Source of the DNA: Vulcanimicrobiota bacterium
GTDB lineage: Bacteria; Vulcanimicrobiota; Vulcanimicrobiia; Vulcanimicrobiales; Vulcanimicrobiaceae
Assembly (NCBI GenBank): GCA_013036095.1
Contig: JAAXCW010000001.1
Span: forward strand, 310,001 to 374,000
DNA: 64,000 nt
Reading direction: 5' to 3'
The notes under the pieces are model-generated. The model saw only the letters and a list, made by a program, of their open reading frames with translations. It ran no database searches and was not told where the DNA came from. Below, in pieces: positions 18,811 to 27,739 of the stretch. Within the stretch, counting starts at the first letter, position 1. Every line of letters starts with the position of its first letter. The position numbers and the translations under genes were made by a program.

Positions 18811-19482
18811 CTAATCCACGCCTTCGGGAATCTTCATCACGGTGGGCTCCGCGTGCACTTGCACTTCGGGGCCAGTCGCATTTTTTACGTCATCGATCGT
18901 AACGCCGGGCGCGAGTTCGCGCAGAATCAGCCCCTTCGACTCAACGTCGATCACCGCCATGTCGGTGATGATGCGGTCGACCACGCCTTTGCCCGTGAGC
19001 GGCAGCGAACATTCCTTGACGATCTTGTGCGCGCCGCCTTTTGCGACGTGCTCCATCATGACGATCAGATATTTGGCGCCGTGCACGAGATCCATCGCGC
19101 CGCCCATGCCCTTGACCAATTTGCCTGGAATCATCCAGTTTGCGAGATCGCCTTTTTCGGAGACTTGCATGGCGCCCAGTACAGCCAAATCGATGTGGCC
19201 GCCGCGGATCATGCCGAACGAGAGCGCAGAGTCAAAAAACGAAGCTCCCGGCAGCACGGTCACCGTTTCTTTGCTGGCGTTGATTAAGTCAGCGTTCTCA
19301 TCGCCCTCGTAAGGATAGGGACCCATTCCGAGTATGCCGTTTTCGCTCTGCAACACGACCGTTACCCCGGGCGGCAAATAGTTAGGAATCAGCGTCGGCA
19401 GGCCGATGCCAAGATTGATGTACTCGCCGTCGCGCAGTTCTTGCGCGGCGCGGGCCGCCAGTTGCGTGCGCGTTAACGGCAT
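18811..19482 (-). CDS. scoB: 3-oxoacid CoA-transferase subunit B
   Basis: 223 residues. [20 protein letters not shown] is followed by the catalytic Glu region [19 protein letters not shown] and the [20 protein letters not shown] block of family I CoA-transferases. With subunit A it moves CoA between succinyl- or acetyl-CoA and an oxo or short-chain acid. TAATG overlap with subunit A upstream. Convergent with the ABC exporter gene. The acyl-CoA dehydrogenase on the opposite strand suggests a fatty or branched acid pathway. The precise acid is not determinable. Confidence 0.93.
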   Translation of the reverse strand: MPLTRTQLAARAAQELRDGEYINLGIGLPTLIPNYLPPGVTVVLQSENGILGMGPYPYEGDENADLINASKETVTVLPGASFFDSALSFGMIRGGHIDLAVLGAMQVSEKGDLANWMIPGKLVKGMGGAMDLVHGAKYLIVMMEHVAKGGAHKIVKECSLPLTGKGVVDRIITDMAVIDVESKGLILRELAPGVTIDDVKNATGPEVQVHAEPTVMKIPEGVD

Positions 19483-20237
19483 TACGCGGACCGCTTCCGG
19501 TTGGTTACGCGCTCGATGCGCTTACCTTCCGTGCCCACGCGCACCACGCGCTGCACGAAGATGCCTTGCAGATGAACGTCCTGCGGATCGATCTCGCCGG
19601 GTTCGACCAGCTCTTCGACTTCCGCGATCGTAATTTTGCCCGCCATTGCGCAGAGCGGATTGAAGTTGCGCGTCGCCTTGTGAAAGATGAGATTTCCCGT
19701 GCGGTCTCCGACGCTCGCGCGAACCAGCGCGAAATCGCAGACGATGCCGCGTTCGAGAACGTAATCCGTGCCGTCGAACGCGCGCGTCTCTTTCTTGGGC
19801 GATTCCTTGGCGATGCTTCCGTCGGGGTTGTGCCGCAAAGGGAGTCCGCCGTCCGCGACTTGCGTCCCGACGCCGGCGGGCGTATAAAATGCGGGAATGC
19901 CGCAGCCGCCCGCGCGCAGACGTTCGGCCAGCGTCCCTTGCGGAACAAGTTCTACTTCCAATTCACCCTGAAGATACTGACGCTCAAACTCGCGATTTTC
20001 GCCGACGTAGGAACCCGTCGTTCGCTTGATGCGTTTTGCGTCGAGTAAGACTCCGAGGCCCCAACCGTCGACCCCGCAATTATTGGAGACGGTCACGAGA
20101 TCGGCGGCGCCTTGCTCGAGCAGCGCCTGTATCAGATGAAACGGAATCCCGTTAAGGCCAAAACCACCGACCGCGATCGAAGCGCCGTTCGGAATGTCTT
20201 TCACGGCCTCGGCGCACGTGGCGACTACTTTATCCAT
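19482..20237 (-). CDS. scoA: 3-oxoacid CoA-transferase subunit A
   Basis: 251 residues with the CoA-binding motif [20 protein letters not shown] and the family block [20 protein letters not shown], then [21 protein letters not shown]. The usual length for this subunit is 230-250. ATG at 20237, divergent from the acyl-CoA dehydrogenase. Stop and next start overlap as TAATG, giving 1:1 coupling with subunit B. Confidence 0.93.
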   Translation of the reverse strand: MDKVVATCAEAVKDIPNGASIAVGGFGLNGIPFHLIQALLEQGAADLVTVSNNCGVDGWGLGVLLDAKRIKRTTGSYVGENREFERQYLQGELEVELVPQGTLAERLRAGGCGIPAFYTPAGVGTQVADGGLPLRHNPDGSIAKESPKKETRAFDGTDYVLERGIVCDFALVRASVGDRTGNLIFHKATRNFNPLCAMAGKITIAEVEELVEPGEIDPQDVHLQGIFVQRVVRVGTEGKRIERVTNRKRSA

Positions 20238-20297
20238 CCGTTGCCGTCATAGGCTTTTTGCGTGGGGAAACCCTGGCGGCCGCCGAACAAGCGGCGC

Positions 20298-21440
20298 ATG
20301 CCCGACGAAGATGCGCAAATACTCGCAGCCGTGCGCGAGCTCGTTGCCGAAAAAGTCGCACCTCGAGCGGCGGATATCGACACCCGCGGCGAATTCCCGC
20401 AAGACATCCGCAAACTGTTCGCGGAGAACGACATGCTCGGCATTCCGATCCCCGTCGAATACGGCGGCCTGGGCGGCAGCTTTCTCACCTATGTAAAAGT
20501 CGTCGAAGAAGTCGCCAAGGCGTGCGCGTCGAGCTCGCTGATCGTCGCGGTCCAAGAACTCGCCATGCTCCCCGTGCTCATCGCCGGCACGCCCGAACAG
20601 AAAAAGAAGTATCTGCCGAAGCTTGCGTCAGGCGAGTGGATCGCCGCATACGCCCTGACCGAAGCCGGCAGTGGTTCCGACGCGGCCGGCTCCATGCGCA
20701 CCCGCGCCGAGAAACGCGGCGATACGTACATCTTAAACGGCCAGAAAATTTGGATCACCAACGGAAGCGTAGCCGACGCGGTCTGCGTATTTGCAGTCAC
20801 CGACCCCAAAAAAGGCCCCAACGGCATCAGCGCCTTTCTTGTGGAGAAAACATTCCCGGGATTCCAGGTCGGCAAGATCGAGAAAAAGATGGGCATCCGC
20901 GGATCGCCGACGGTCGAACTGATTTTCGACAACTGCGAAGTTCCCGCCGCCAACCTCATCGGACCGGAAGGCGACGGATTTAAGATAGCGATGAAGGTGC
21001 TCGATAAGTCGCGCCCGGGAATTGCCGCGCAAGCGCTCGGCATCGCGCAAGGCGCGCTCGAGTACGCGACCAAGTACGCGCAAGAGCGCATGGCGTTCGG
21101 CAAGCCCATCGGTCAGCAACAGGGCGTTGGTTTTATGCTCGCAGATATGAAAACCGAAGTCGAAGCGTCGCGGCTCTTGCTTTACGAAGCGGCGCGCAAG
21201 TGCGACGACGAATCCGACGACGTCACTCTTTGGGCGGCGATGTGCAAACTGAAGTGCGGCGACGTCGCGATGCGCGTGACCACGGACGCCGTCCAGGTCT
21301 TGGGCGGTTACGGTTATTCCGTGGACTATCCGGTCGAGCGCATGATGCGCGACGCCAAGATCACCCAGATTTACGAGGGCACTCAGCAGATACAGCGCCT
21401 GGTGATTTCGCGGGCGCTCGTGGGGCGCTGGAAGGGCTAG
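20298..21440 (+). CDS. Acyl-CoA dehydrogenase
   Basis: 380 residues from ATG 20298; a GTG at 20262 would add 12 residues unlike the family, so ATG is preferred, though no clear SD decides it. Domains in order: helical N-terminal, beta domain with AYALTEAGSGSDAAG and WITNGSVADAVCVFA, then the C-terminal helical domain ending with the FAD/active-site segment DAKITQIYEGTQQIQRL. The Glu in YEGT is the catalytic base position of short-chain acyl-CoA dehydrogenases. With the divergent CoA-transferase it suggests short-chain or branched acid oxidation. Confidence 0.94.
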   Translation: MPDEDAQILAAVRELVAEKVAPRAADIDTRGEFPQDIRKLFAENDMLGIPIPVEYGGLGGSFLTYVKVVEEVAKACASSSLIVAVQELAMLPVLIAGTPEQKKKYLPKLASGEWIAAYALTEAGSGSDAAGSMRTRAEKRGDTYILNGQKIWITNGSVADAVCVFAVTDPKKGPNGISAFLVEKTFPGFQVGKIEKKMGIRGSPTVELIFDNCEVPAANLIGPEGDGFKIAMKVLDKSRPGIAAQALGIAQGALEYATKYAQERMAFGKPIGQQQGVGFMLADMKTEVEASRLLLYEAARKCDDESDDVTLWAAMCKLKCGDVAMRVTTDAVQVLGGYGYSVDYPVERMMRDAKITQIYEGTQQIQRLVISRALVGRWKG

Positions 21441-21545
21441 TTTTCCCGGGAGAGGGGCACTTTCCGGAAGGACGAAACGTTACCGCTCCGACCGGCTTCC
21501 TTATTGGGAGCCAGGTGCTACTTTTACGGAAAGGAGGAACGCATT
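21441..21545 (+). promoter_or_regulatory. Possible structured leader of the lysine-rich protein gene
   Basis: 105 bp. Within 21456-21522, GCAC (in GGGCAC) can pair with GTGC (in AGGTGC), and inside it GCTCC can pair with GGAGC (in GGGAGC) around a 17-nt loop. A small TCC-GGAA-GGA hairpin and an ACG-AAA-CGT hairpin lie between. This looks like a folded 5' leader, but it does not match any riboswitch consensus I can recall. A strong AAAGGAGG site at about 21530-21537 follows. Confidence 0.3.
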
Positions 21546-21875
21546 TTGAAGAAGCTACTCGCATCAATGACGGCGGCGGCTTTTCTTTTGACTGGCACGG
21601 CTATGGCCGCCAACCAGCCGAAAGCCATGAAGACCACGACGAAAGCCACCAAAGCCACCAAGGCGGCCATTAAAGTGGGCGCTAAGTCGACGGCTAAGTC
21701 AACCGCCAAATCGACCGCTAAAGCGGCACCCAAGAAAGCAACCAAGCGTACCAAGACCAGTCGCAAGGGCATGAAGCCCAACGTTAAGAAAACATCGACG
21801 CCGGAACCGATAAAACGCAAACCCTCGAAGAAAGGGCACAAAAAACCGATGCCCAAACCTACGAAAAAGCCGTAA
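21546..21875 (+). CDS. Exported lysine-rich, histone H1-like basic protein
   Basis: 109 residues. The start is TTG at 21546, set by an AGGAGG site 8 nt upstream; no ATG gives a complete signal peptide. The N-terminus (KKLLASMTAAAFLLTGTAMA) is a Sec signal with an AMA cut site. The rest is almost only Lys, Ala, Thr, Ser and Pro, with triple KSTA repeats and a Lys/Pro-rich tail. Cytoplasmic histone-like proteins have similar composition, but this one should be exported, so binding to acidic surface polymers or extracellular DNA is more plausible. A terminator follows 24 nt after the stop. Confidence 0.75.
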   Translation: MKKLLASMTAAAFLLTGTAMAANQPKAMKTTTKATKATKAAIKVGAKSTAKSTAKSTAKAAPKKATKRTKTSRKGMKPNVKKTSTPEPIKRKPSKKGHKKPMPKPTKKP

Positions 21876-21898
21876 AACAACCCGTCTTTATTTCATCC

Positions 21899-21928
21899 AA
21901 AGCGCAGCGCGAGCTGCGCTTTTTTTTT
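21899..21928 (+). terminator. Intrinsic terminator
   Basis: An 8-bp stem (AGCGCAGC with GCTGCGCT, loop GCGA, 21901-21920) is followed by a run of nine T ending at 21928. It terminates the lysine-rich protein gene. The T-run overlaps the stop codon of the convergent VIT1-family gene, and on the minus strand the stem is followed by only a short T stretch, so it works mainly on the plus strand. Confidence 0.92.
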
Positions 21929-22739
21929 AGAAGCCGGCCGCCTTCTGATGGAACAGCGCCGGAATGAAATGCCCGGCCAAAAACGACAACGCGAAAACGA
22001 TGGAGCCGTAAAGCGCGATCTCAAGGCCGCGCAGCCACTTGTTGCGCGCGCTCATACTGCCGGCGTATACGCCGATGCCGAAGAGCCCCACTAACGCTAT
22101 CGCGAAACTCGCGAAGACCGCTTCCGAAGAAGCAAGCCCCGTCGCGAAGTACGGCACGATCGGAATCAGCGAACCCGCCGCATAAGACGAACCCATTGCC
22201 AGCGCGGGAAGAATATCCGATGATTCGGCGATCCGCGGATCGATGCCGAACTCGTCGCGCATCATCTCGTACAGGTAGATTTCAGGATTTTTGGCCAGAC
22301 GCGAAACGATCATGTGCGCCTCGTCCGCGCTGAAGCCTTTGAGTTTGTAATAGGCCACGAGTTCGGCGAACTCGTCCTTGGGATTTTCCGCCATCTCGCG
22401 CTTCTCCACCTCGATGGATTTGCGCACGACTTCGCGTTCCGACTTACTTCCCTGGTATTCGCCGACGGCCATCGACAGCGACCCGGCTATCAGCGCCACC
22501 AGGCCGCTTACGAGCACGGCTGTGCGGCCACCCGAAGCAACGCCGACACCGGTGACCACGCCCATCGTCGTTAGGATGCCGTCTTTTGCTCCGAAGACGA
22601 ACTCGCGGACGCGACGCTGCTTCTCTAAGTGCCGCCGCTGGGGCGTGTCGGGAATGCGCGGCTTGATTTTGCGCCAGCCCGGCGTATCGACGACGACTTT
22701 AAAATCCGGGACGTCGCTCACAGATGTTTCAGCCACCAC
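21927..22739 (-). CDS. VIT1/CCC1-family metal transporter
   Basis: 270 residues. A hydrophilic N-terminus (1-45) is followed by RVREFVFGAKDGILTTMGVV, the signature first helix of the CCC1/VIT1 family, then AVGEYQGSKSEREVVRKSIE with the conserved metal-binding acidic residues, and three further helices. Family members move iron or manganese out of the cytoplasm. Its start overlaps the end of the DPP-IV-like gene by 22 nt. The substrate is not determinable. Confidence 0.88.
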   Translation of the reverse strand: MVAETSVSDVPDFKVVVDTPGWRKIKPRIPDTPQRRHLEKQRRVREFVFGAKDGILTTMGVVTGVGVASGGRTAVLVSGLVALIAGSLSMAVGEYQGSKSEREVVRKSIEVEKREMAENPKDEFAELVAYYKLKGFSADEAHMIVSRLAKNPEIYLYEMMRDEFGIDPRIAESSDILPALAMGSSYAAGSLIPIVPYFATGLASSEAVFASFAIALVGLFGIGVYAGSMSARNKWLRGLEIALYGSIVFALSFLAGHFIPALFHQKAAGF

Positions 22740-24853
22740 TGGAGCATGTGGCCGTAAAGATGGCGCCGCTGCGCGATCCCCGCGATGCTGTGCGTACGCC
22801 GGGGATAAACCATGAAGTCAACGCTCGTTTGGCCGGCGTCAATGAACGACTGGAGCAGCGAAATCGTGTTTGCCATATGCACGTTGTCGTCGGACGTTCC
22901 GTGGCTGATCAGCAAGTCGCCGTGCAGGTTCGCAGCAGCCGGAAGGACCGAGCTCGCATTGTACGCGGCGAGATCGTCTTGCGGCTTGCCCATATAGCGC
23001 TCGGTGTAGATCGTGTCGTAATAGTGCCAGTCGGTGACTGGTGCGACCGCCGCACCCGCCTTAAAGAGCGTGCTGTGCGTCAGCGCGTAAGCCGTTTCGT
23101 ATCCGCCAAAGCTCCAGCCCCAAATCCCAATCCGCGCCGGATCCACGTATGCGAGCGACTGCAAATACCGCACACCGATCTCTTGACCCATCAGCGAGGC
23201 GGGTCCGAAATTGTGATAGAGCAACCGTACGTTGGCGTCGCTGTCTACTTGCGATGCCGGTCCGTCGATGCTAAAGACGATGAATCCATTCTGCGCGAGC
23301 AGCTGATGGTAGAGCGCGCGCTGATCGCCAAATGTATTCGTGGTAGTCGGCGCGGCCGGTCCGCCATAGACGTAGATTATTACCGGAAACTTGTAATTCG
23401 GGTTTGTCATCCTGAGCTTGTCGAAGGACGGAGGCTTGATCATGGTCGCATCCAGCGGCCCGTACGGCGACTGCACCGAAAACATTTCGACGGGCAGCAG
23501 TTCCGAGCGCAGCGATTCGTTTCGCGGAGCAAATACGGCCAGCAAACCGAGATTGTCGACCGCAACAAGGTCCGTTTGCGGTGGATCGTTCAGGGTCGAA
23601 TGCGTGTCAACGAAGAACGCACCACGGGGAGCGAGCGAAACGTTATGCGCGCCCGGCGTGGGTGTAAGGTTATTCACGCTGCCGCCGCTCAACGGCAGCG
23701 CTAGCAGCGAACGATCGCGTCGCGTGGGATAGGCCGCCGTTACGTAAGCCGTCCTATTTGCATCGACTCCTAGGAGCACGTCAGATCGATAGGCGCCCGT
23801 TAGCCGCGTAAGATTTCCGCCGGCATCGCGCAAGTACAGTCCGTTCGTGCCGCCGCGATCGAGCATCCACAGCGAACGCCCGCCGTCAAGCCATACCGGC
23901 AACGGCACATCGTCAAGCCATTTCGGATCGCTCTGTTCGTAGATCGTTTGCGGCGAACCGCCTCGTGTCGAAGCGACAACGCGCAGCGAAGTCTGCGCGC
24001 GGTTTAGGAGCTCGAAAATCAGCGCTTGCGAGTGAGGTTGCCAGCCGAAAAACGGTAGATATTCGTCGCGCGAGCCCGCGTTGTAAACGAGCGAGTCTTT
24101 TCCGGTTGCGAGCGTGACAAATCTAAGGGTTACCTTCGGATTGCCTTCGCCGGCGAGCGGATATTTTTCGTTGGCAACTACGTTGTCGACCGGCATGAAG
24201 TCGACGAGCGGAAAAGCCGTTACTGGGTGTTCGTCCATCTGCATATAGGCGATCGACTTGCCGTCCGGCGCCCATGCAAAACCATGCGAGGTGCCGAGCT
24301 CTTCTGGGTAGACCCAATCCAGGCCGCCGTTGAGGATTCCATCTTCGCTCCCGCCTTTGGTGAGGCGGCGCACCGAAAGTTTCGGAGCCAGCGTCGCCAG
24401 GTAGAGATCGGCCGCTTTCACGTAGGCGATCGCATCGCCGCGCGGCGACCATTGCGGATCCGACGCGCGCCTGGCGATGGCGCGATCTTGTCCGGTCGCG
24501 ATGGTGCGCACGTACAGCGTTCCACCAATCGTAAAGGCCAGCGAATGTGAATCGGGTGACCATACCAGCGAGCCCGGCGTTCCCGCGCCTTTGCCATATG
24601 TACGCGGAGCGATCACGATGCGGTCGTTTTTCGCGCGCGCGTCGTACAGGTGGACGGGAATGGCCTGAAACGGATCCTGGGTCGGGAGCACGTAGAGAAA
24701 CGAGTTGCCGTCGGGCGCCCATGTGATGCGGGACGGTTGCGATCCCCACAGCGGATTAACGCCGAAGACCGAATCGAGCGACAACTGCGCGCCGGCCGGC
24801 GCGGCACAGAGCAGCGCGAGCAACGGCAACGAAGCGAGAAACCGGCGAAGCAT
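22718..24853 (-). CDS. DPP-IV-like S9 prolyl oligopeptidase, secreted
   Basis: 711 residues from ATG 24853; the in-frame extension to 25282 is antisense to another gene. Signal peptide MLRRFLASLPLLALLCAAPA, a beta-propeller (about 35-465) including GLDWVYPEELGTSHGFAWAP, equivalent to the substrate-gating DPP-IV loop, then an alpha/beta hydrolase domain. Triad: Ser in IWGWSFGGYETAY, Asp in GTSDDNVHM, His in YPRRTHSIAG. The hinge at about residue 475 carries the translated dispersed repeat (PPSFDKLRMT). A periplasmic or secreted dipeptidyl peptidase role is likely. Confidence 0.93.
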   Translation of the reverse strand: MLRRFLASLPLLALLCAAPAGAQLSLDSVFGVNPLWGSQPSRITWAPDGNSFLYVLPTQDPFQAIPVHLYDARAKNDRIVIAPRTYGKGAGTPGSLVWSPDSHSLAFTIGGTLYVRTIATGQDRAIARRASDPQWSPRGDAIAYVKAADLYLATLAPKLSVRRLTKGGSEDGILNGGLDWVYPEELGTSHGFAWAPDGKSIAYMQMDEHPVTAFPLVDFMPVDNVVANEKYPLAGEGNPKVTLRFVTLATGKDSLVYNAGSRDEYLPFFGWQPHSQALIFELLNRAQTSLRVVASTRGGSPQTIYEQSDPKWLDDVPLPVWLDGGRSLWMLDRGGTNGLYLRDAGGNLTRLTGAYRSDVLLGVDANRTAYVTAAYPTRRDRSLLALPLSGGSVNNLTPTPGAHNVSLAPRGAFFVDTHSTLNDPPQTDLVAVDNLGLLAVFAPRNESLRSELLPVEMFSVQSPYGPLDATMIKPPSFDKLRMTNPNYKFPVIIYVYGGPAAPTTTNTFGDQRALYHQLLAQNGFIVFSIDGPASQVDSDANVRLLYHNFGPASLMGQEIGVRYLQSLAYVDPARIGIWGWSFGGYETAYALTHSTLFKAGAAVAPVTDWHYYDTIYTERYMGKPQDDLAAYNASSVLPAAANLHGDLLISHGTSDDNVHMANTISLLQSFIDAGQTSVDFMVYPRRTHSIAGIAQRRHLYGHMLQWWLKHL
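23405..23431 (+). repeat. Dispersed structured repeat, short form (module A), inside S9 gene
   Basis: 27-nt copy that is identical, base for base, to the copy at 30595-30621. Pairing segments TCCT and AGGA flank the invariant GAG and CGA around a 5-nt loop. It is read on the other strand as the peptide PSFDKLRMT within the hinge of the DPP-IV-like peptidase. Confidence 0.9.
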
Positions 24854-24902
24854 GGAAGCGGAGTTCACCGAAAGGCGCCACGAATACTTGAGACACCCTC
24901 TC

Positions 24903-25415
24903 ATGCCCGATCCCTTTGAAGAGAAGTTTACGCAGCAAAATCCGATCGTCGAAGCGGCCACGCGTCTTCGCGCCCGCCGTGAGATCGCGCGCGCCGCGGA
25001 CGGTATTGACGAGGGGCCGGTTCCCTTTGAGGATGCGGAACAGGCCTTAGATGCCTTCGGCGAGCGGCTCGCTGCCGGCGCGAAACGGCTCAACGCGATC
25101 CTGGGGCGCAGCGGCATGAAATTCGTGAAGATCTTGCGTCCCCTACGATTGCGCTTACGTTTCGCAGAAAAACGCGTCAGTTTGGATCTAGACGAAGTCC
25201 ACCAGCTCGTGCGCATCTCGGGCCTGAACTTGGACGGAGATTGGCAGTTCGATCCGGGCGCGCCGGCGCCGTCTTTGATCAATCTTTCGAAGATCTCGAC
25301 CGAAGCCGGGTATGGTGAAGCGCTTACCGCCTCTTCTTTGCTGCAGCTGATCGCCGCGGACGAGATTTTGGAACCGCCGCCGCACTTGCAAGGGCCCGGG
25401 CCGTTAAGCTTCTAG
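24903..25415 (+). CDS. Conserved-looking hypothetical protein
   Basis: 170 residues from the ATG at 24903; upstream in-frame sequence to 24705 is antisense to the S9 gene signal peptide. It starts MPDPFEEKFTQQNPIVEAAT, has Arg-rich helices, then alternating beta-like strands (KFVKILRPLRLRLRFAEKRV) and an acidic WQFDPGAPAPSLINLSKIS segment. No signal peptide, no family recognised. It diverges from the S9 gene with a 49-bp gap. Its last 92 nt overlap the endonuclease III gene tail to tail. Function unknown. Confidence 0.6.
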   Translation: MPDPFEEKFTQQNPIVEAATRLRARREIARAADGIDEGPVPFEDAEQALDAFGERLAAGAKRLNAILGRSGMKFVKILRPLRLRLRFAEKRVSLDLDEVHQLVRISGLNLDGDWQFDPGAPAPSLINLSKISTEAGYGEALTASSLLQLIAADEILEPPPHLQGPGPLSF

Positions 25416-26073
25416 CGAGTATTTTCGGCGTGGGACAGATCTCGTTGACGGGGCATTGTCCGCAGCGCGGGATCGGAGCTTTGCAAATCGCGCGCCCGTG
25501 CATGATGAGCCAATGATGCGCGTGGCGCCAGTTATCGCGCGGGACGATTTTCTGCAGATCCTGTTCGACGTCGCGCGGAGTTTTTCCGAGCGTTAGCCCC
25601 AGACGGTGCGCGACACGGAACACGTGCGTGTCCACCGCGATCGCGGCTTGCTCGAACGCCACCGACATAACGACGCTCGCCGTTTTTCTGCCGACGCCCG
25701 CCAGCGCTTCGAGCTCTTCGCGCTGCGAAGGAACCCGACCGCCGTGCTTTTCGGCCAAAGCGCGCGCAGCGCTGATAATATTCTTCGACTTCATGCGAAA
25801 GAATCCGCACGAACGAATAAGACGCTCGACGTCGCTTTGTTTAGCCTTTGCGAGTTTCTCGGCGGTCGGGTATTTTTGAAACAGTGCCGGCGTCGCCAAA
25901 TTGACGCGTGCATCGGTGCATTGCGCCGAAAGAATGACGGCGATGAGCAGTTCGAACGGATTCGAATAGTGCAGCGCCGTGACGGCGTGAGGATAGGTCT
26001 TCTCCAGGATCGCCAGCTCGCGCTGCGCCGTCGCTTTGCTTACCTTGGTTTTCGGGAATGGTACCTTCGGCAT
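25324..26073 (-). CDS. nth: Endonuclease III (Fe-S DNA glycosylase/AP lyase)
   Basis: 249 residues, longer than the usual 210. The helix-hairpin-helix LEALAGVGRKTASVVM holds the catalytic Lys, and the catalytic Asp is in AIAVDTHVFRVAHRLGL. The Fe-S loop C-X6-C-X2-C-X5-C runs CKAPIPRCGQCPVNEIC. A tail of about 40 residues after the cluster ends in a very basic PKSRPRRSAAAKKRR, which may help DNA binding. It removes oxidised pyrimidines. The tail region overlaps the convergent unknown gene by 92 nt. It diverges from the multicopper oxidase. Confidence 0.95.
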   Translation of the reverse strand: MPKVPFPKTKVSKATAQRELAILEKTYPHAVTALHYSNPFELLIAVILSAQCTDARVNLATPALFQKYPTAEKLAKAKQSDVERLIRSCGFFRMKSKNIISAARALAEKHGGRVPSQREELEALAGVGRKTASVVMSVAFEQAAIAVDTHVFRVAHRLGLTLGKTPRDVEQDLQKIVPRDNWRHAHHWLIMHGRAICKAPIPRCGQCPVNEICPTPKILARSLTARALASAAAVPKSRPRRSAAAKKRR

Positions 26074-26116
26074 TCCTGGAGCGGATTTGCCGCTCCGTGC
26101 GACGTATCCTCACCGC

Positions 26117-27739
26117 ATGCCTGATATATCACGGCGCGATCTTCTCATTGGCGGAGTCGCGGCCGCCGCCACAGCAGGCGTGCTGAGCATCGAGGGATGC
26201 AACGTCGTATCCGGGGGCGGTTCCCTCGCCCCGCCGCTTTCCACAGCGGTAACGCTGACGACTCAATATTCCGATCACGTTTTCAGCGGCAAGACCGTGC
26301 GAACGCGCACGTTTGACGGCATCATTCCCGGACGAACGCTCTCGGTCGTTCCGGGCCAGCAGCTGACAATCAACGTTACCAACACTTTTCCGGCAAACGC
26401 CGCCGCAACGCCGGGACCCGGAATCGATTCGATGAATAACCCGCACCTTTTCAACACGGCCAATCTGCACGTGCACGGCGTTCAAGTCGTGCCGCACATT
26501 TTCGATCCCGTGGGCACCAGCGATCAAACGGCAATGATGGTCGCGATTCAACCGGGCGGCACGTACACGTATAATTTTACTATCCCGGCGGACCAGCCGC
26601 CCGGGTTGTACTGGTACCATCCGCATCATCACGGATCGACCGACGTCGAGGTTTCTGGCGGAATGGCGGGTCTTATAATCGTAAAAGGCGCGATCGACAA
26701 CGTTCCGGAAATCGCCGCCGCGCGCGATCTGCAGCTCGCTTTTCAAACCATCAACGTCAACAAAAGCACGGCGACGCCGGGCATCTACGATCTCGAGTAT
26801 ACGGCGTACAAGCCGCCCGCGGGCGGCGGCTTCAAACCGCGCGCCGATTATCTCTTCGCCCTGGTCAACGGGCAACTCGTAAACTTGATAGACTTCACGG
26901 TTCCGCCGGTGTGCGGCGCATCGAATTGCGGCGTCCCGACCCCTTCGGCGCCTCCGCAAATGCAGATGCAGCCCGGTGAGGTCGTGCGTCTGCGCATTCT
27001 CAACGGGTCGAACACGCTTAACTTGCCGCTCTCGCTTCCGGGCTTCGAAGTCTACGTGATCGGCTACGACGGCGTGAACTTGCTGGCTCCGCAGCTGGTC
27101 AATACCGCAACTGCACCGCTGCTGCTGACGATGGGCGGCCGCGTCGAATTGCTGCTGCGCGCCCCCGCCGCAGTCGGAACTTACACGCTTTCGGGCGTCG
27201 CGGACACCACCGATCCGCATCCGTGGCCCGCATTCGGACTAATGCAGTTCACCGTTTCAGGAACGCCCGTCACGATGGCCATCCCGTCGTCGCTGCCCAC
27301 CCCGACGCGGGAATATCCGCTCATTGCGGACAGTGACATTACAGGGAACCGGTCGGTTCTGTTCAGCAGCAATAACTCGATGTCGGTTCTCTTTGGCACG
27401 GCGCTCACGGTCAACGGCGCCGTCTACGACGAGACGAGCGTCCGACCGGCATTCGTCTTACCGGTTGGAACCGCCGAGGTATGGACCATCACGAACAACA
27501 TGCCCGAAGGCCATCCGTTCCATCTGCACACCAATTCTTTTGAAGTGCATTCGGTAACCGGTCCGAGCGGCACCGTCAATTACAATCCGCCCATCATTTG
27601 CGACACCGTCTGGGTTCCGCCCAACGGCAAAGTCATCATGCGCGTGCGTTACAAACAATGGCGCGGCAAAGACGTCTTTCATTGCCACAAACTGGTCCAC
27701 GAAGATCAGGGGATGATGGCGAACACGCTTCTGGTTTAG
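26117..27739 (+). CDS. Tat-exported multicopper oxidase
   Basis: 540 residues from ATG 26117; earlier in-frame starts only add antisense-type residues. The N-terminus MPDISRRDLLIGG has the Tat SRRDLL motif. Three cupredoxin domains follow with copper ligands in LHVHGVQV, YWYHPHHHGSTD, GHPFHLHTNSF and FHCHKLVHEDQGMM. These provide the type 1, 2 and 3 sites, so it should be an active oxidase of the CueO/CotA/SufI group. The Cys in IEGC near residue 28 could be a lipid anchor, but the lipobox is poor. A likely role is copper or phenol oxidation in the periplasm. Confidence 0.94.
   Translation: MPDISRRDLLIGGVAAAATAGVLSIEGCNVVSGGGSLAPPLSTAVTLTTQYSDHVFSGKTVRTRTFDGIIPGRTLSVVPGQQLTINVTNTFPANAAATPGPGIDSMNNPHLFNTANLHVHGVQVVPHIFDPVGTSDQTAMMVAIQPGGTYTYNFTIPADQPPGLYWYHPHHHGSTDVEVSGGMAGLIIVKGAIDNVPEIAAARDLQLAFQTINVNKSTATPGIYDLEYTAYKPPAGGGFKPRADYLFALVNGQLVNLIDFTVPPVCGASNCGVPTPSAPPQMQMQPGEVVRLRILNGSNTLNLPLSLPGFEVYVIGYDGVNLLAPQLVNTATAPLLLTMGGRVELLLRAPAAVGTYTLSGVADTTDPHPWPAFGLMQFTVSGTPVTMAIPSSLPTPTREYPLIADSDITGNRSVLFSSNNSMSVLFGTALTVNGAVYDETSVRPAFVLPVGTAEVWTITNNMPEGHPFHLHTNSFEVHSVTGPSGTVNYNPPIICDTVWVPPNGKVIMRVRYKQWRGKDVFHCHKLVHEDQGMMANTLLV

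Noticed and set aside
21441-21545. Known riboswitch (c-di-GMP, glycine, FMN) before the lysine-rich gene
   Set aside because: Some short matches to GEMM-I and FMN elements exist, but the conserved cores do not align; kept only as an unassigned folded leader.
24854-25282. N-terminal extension of the DPP-IV-like peptidase
   Set aside because: It is antisense to the gene at 24903 and precedes a perfect signal peptide starting at 24853.
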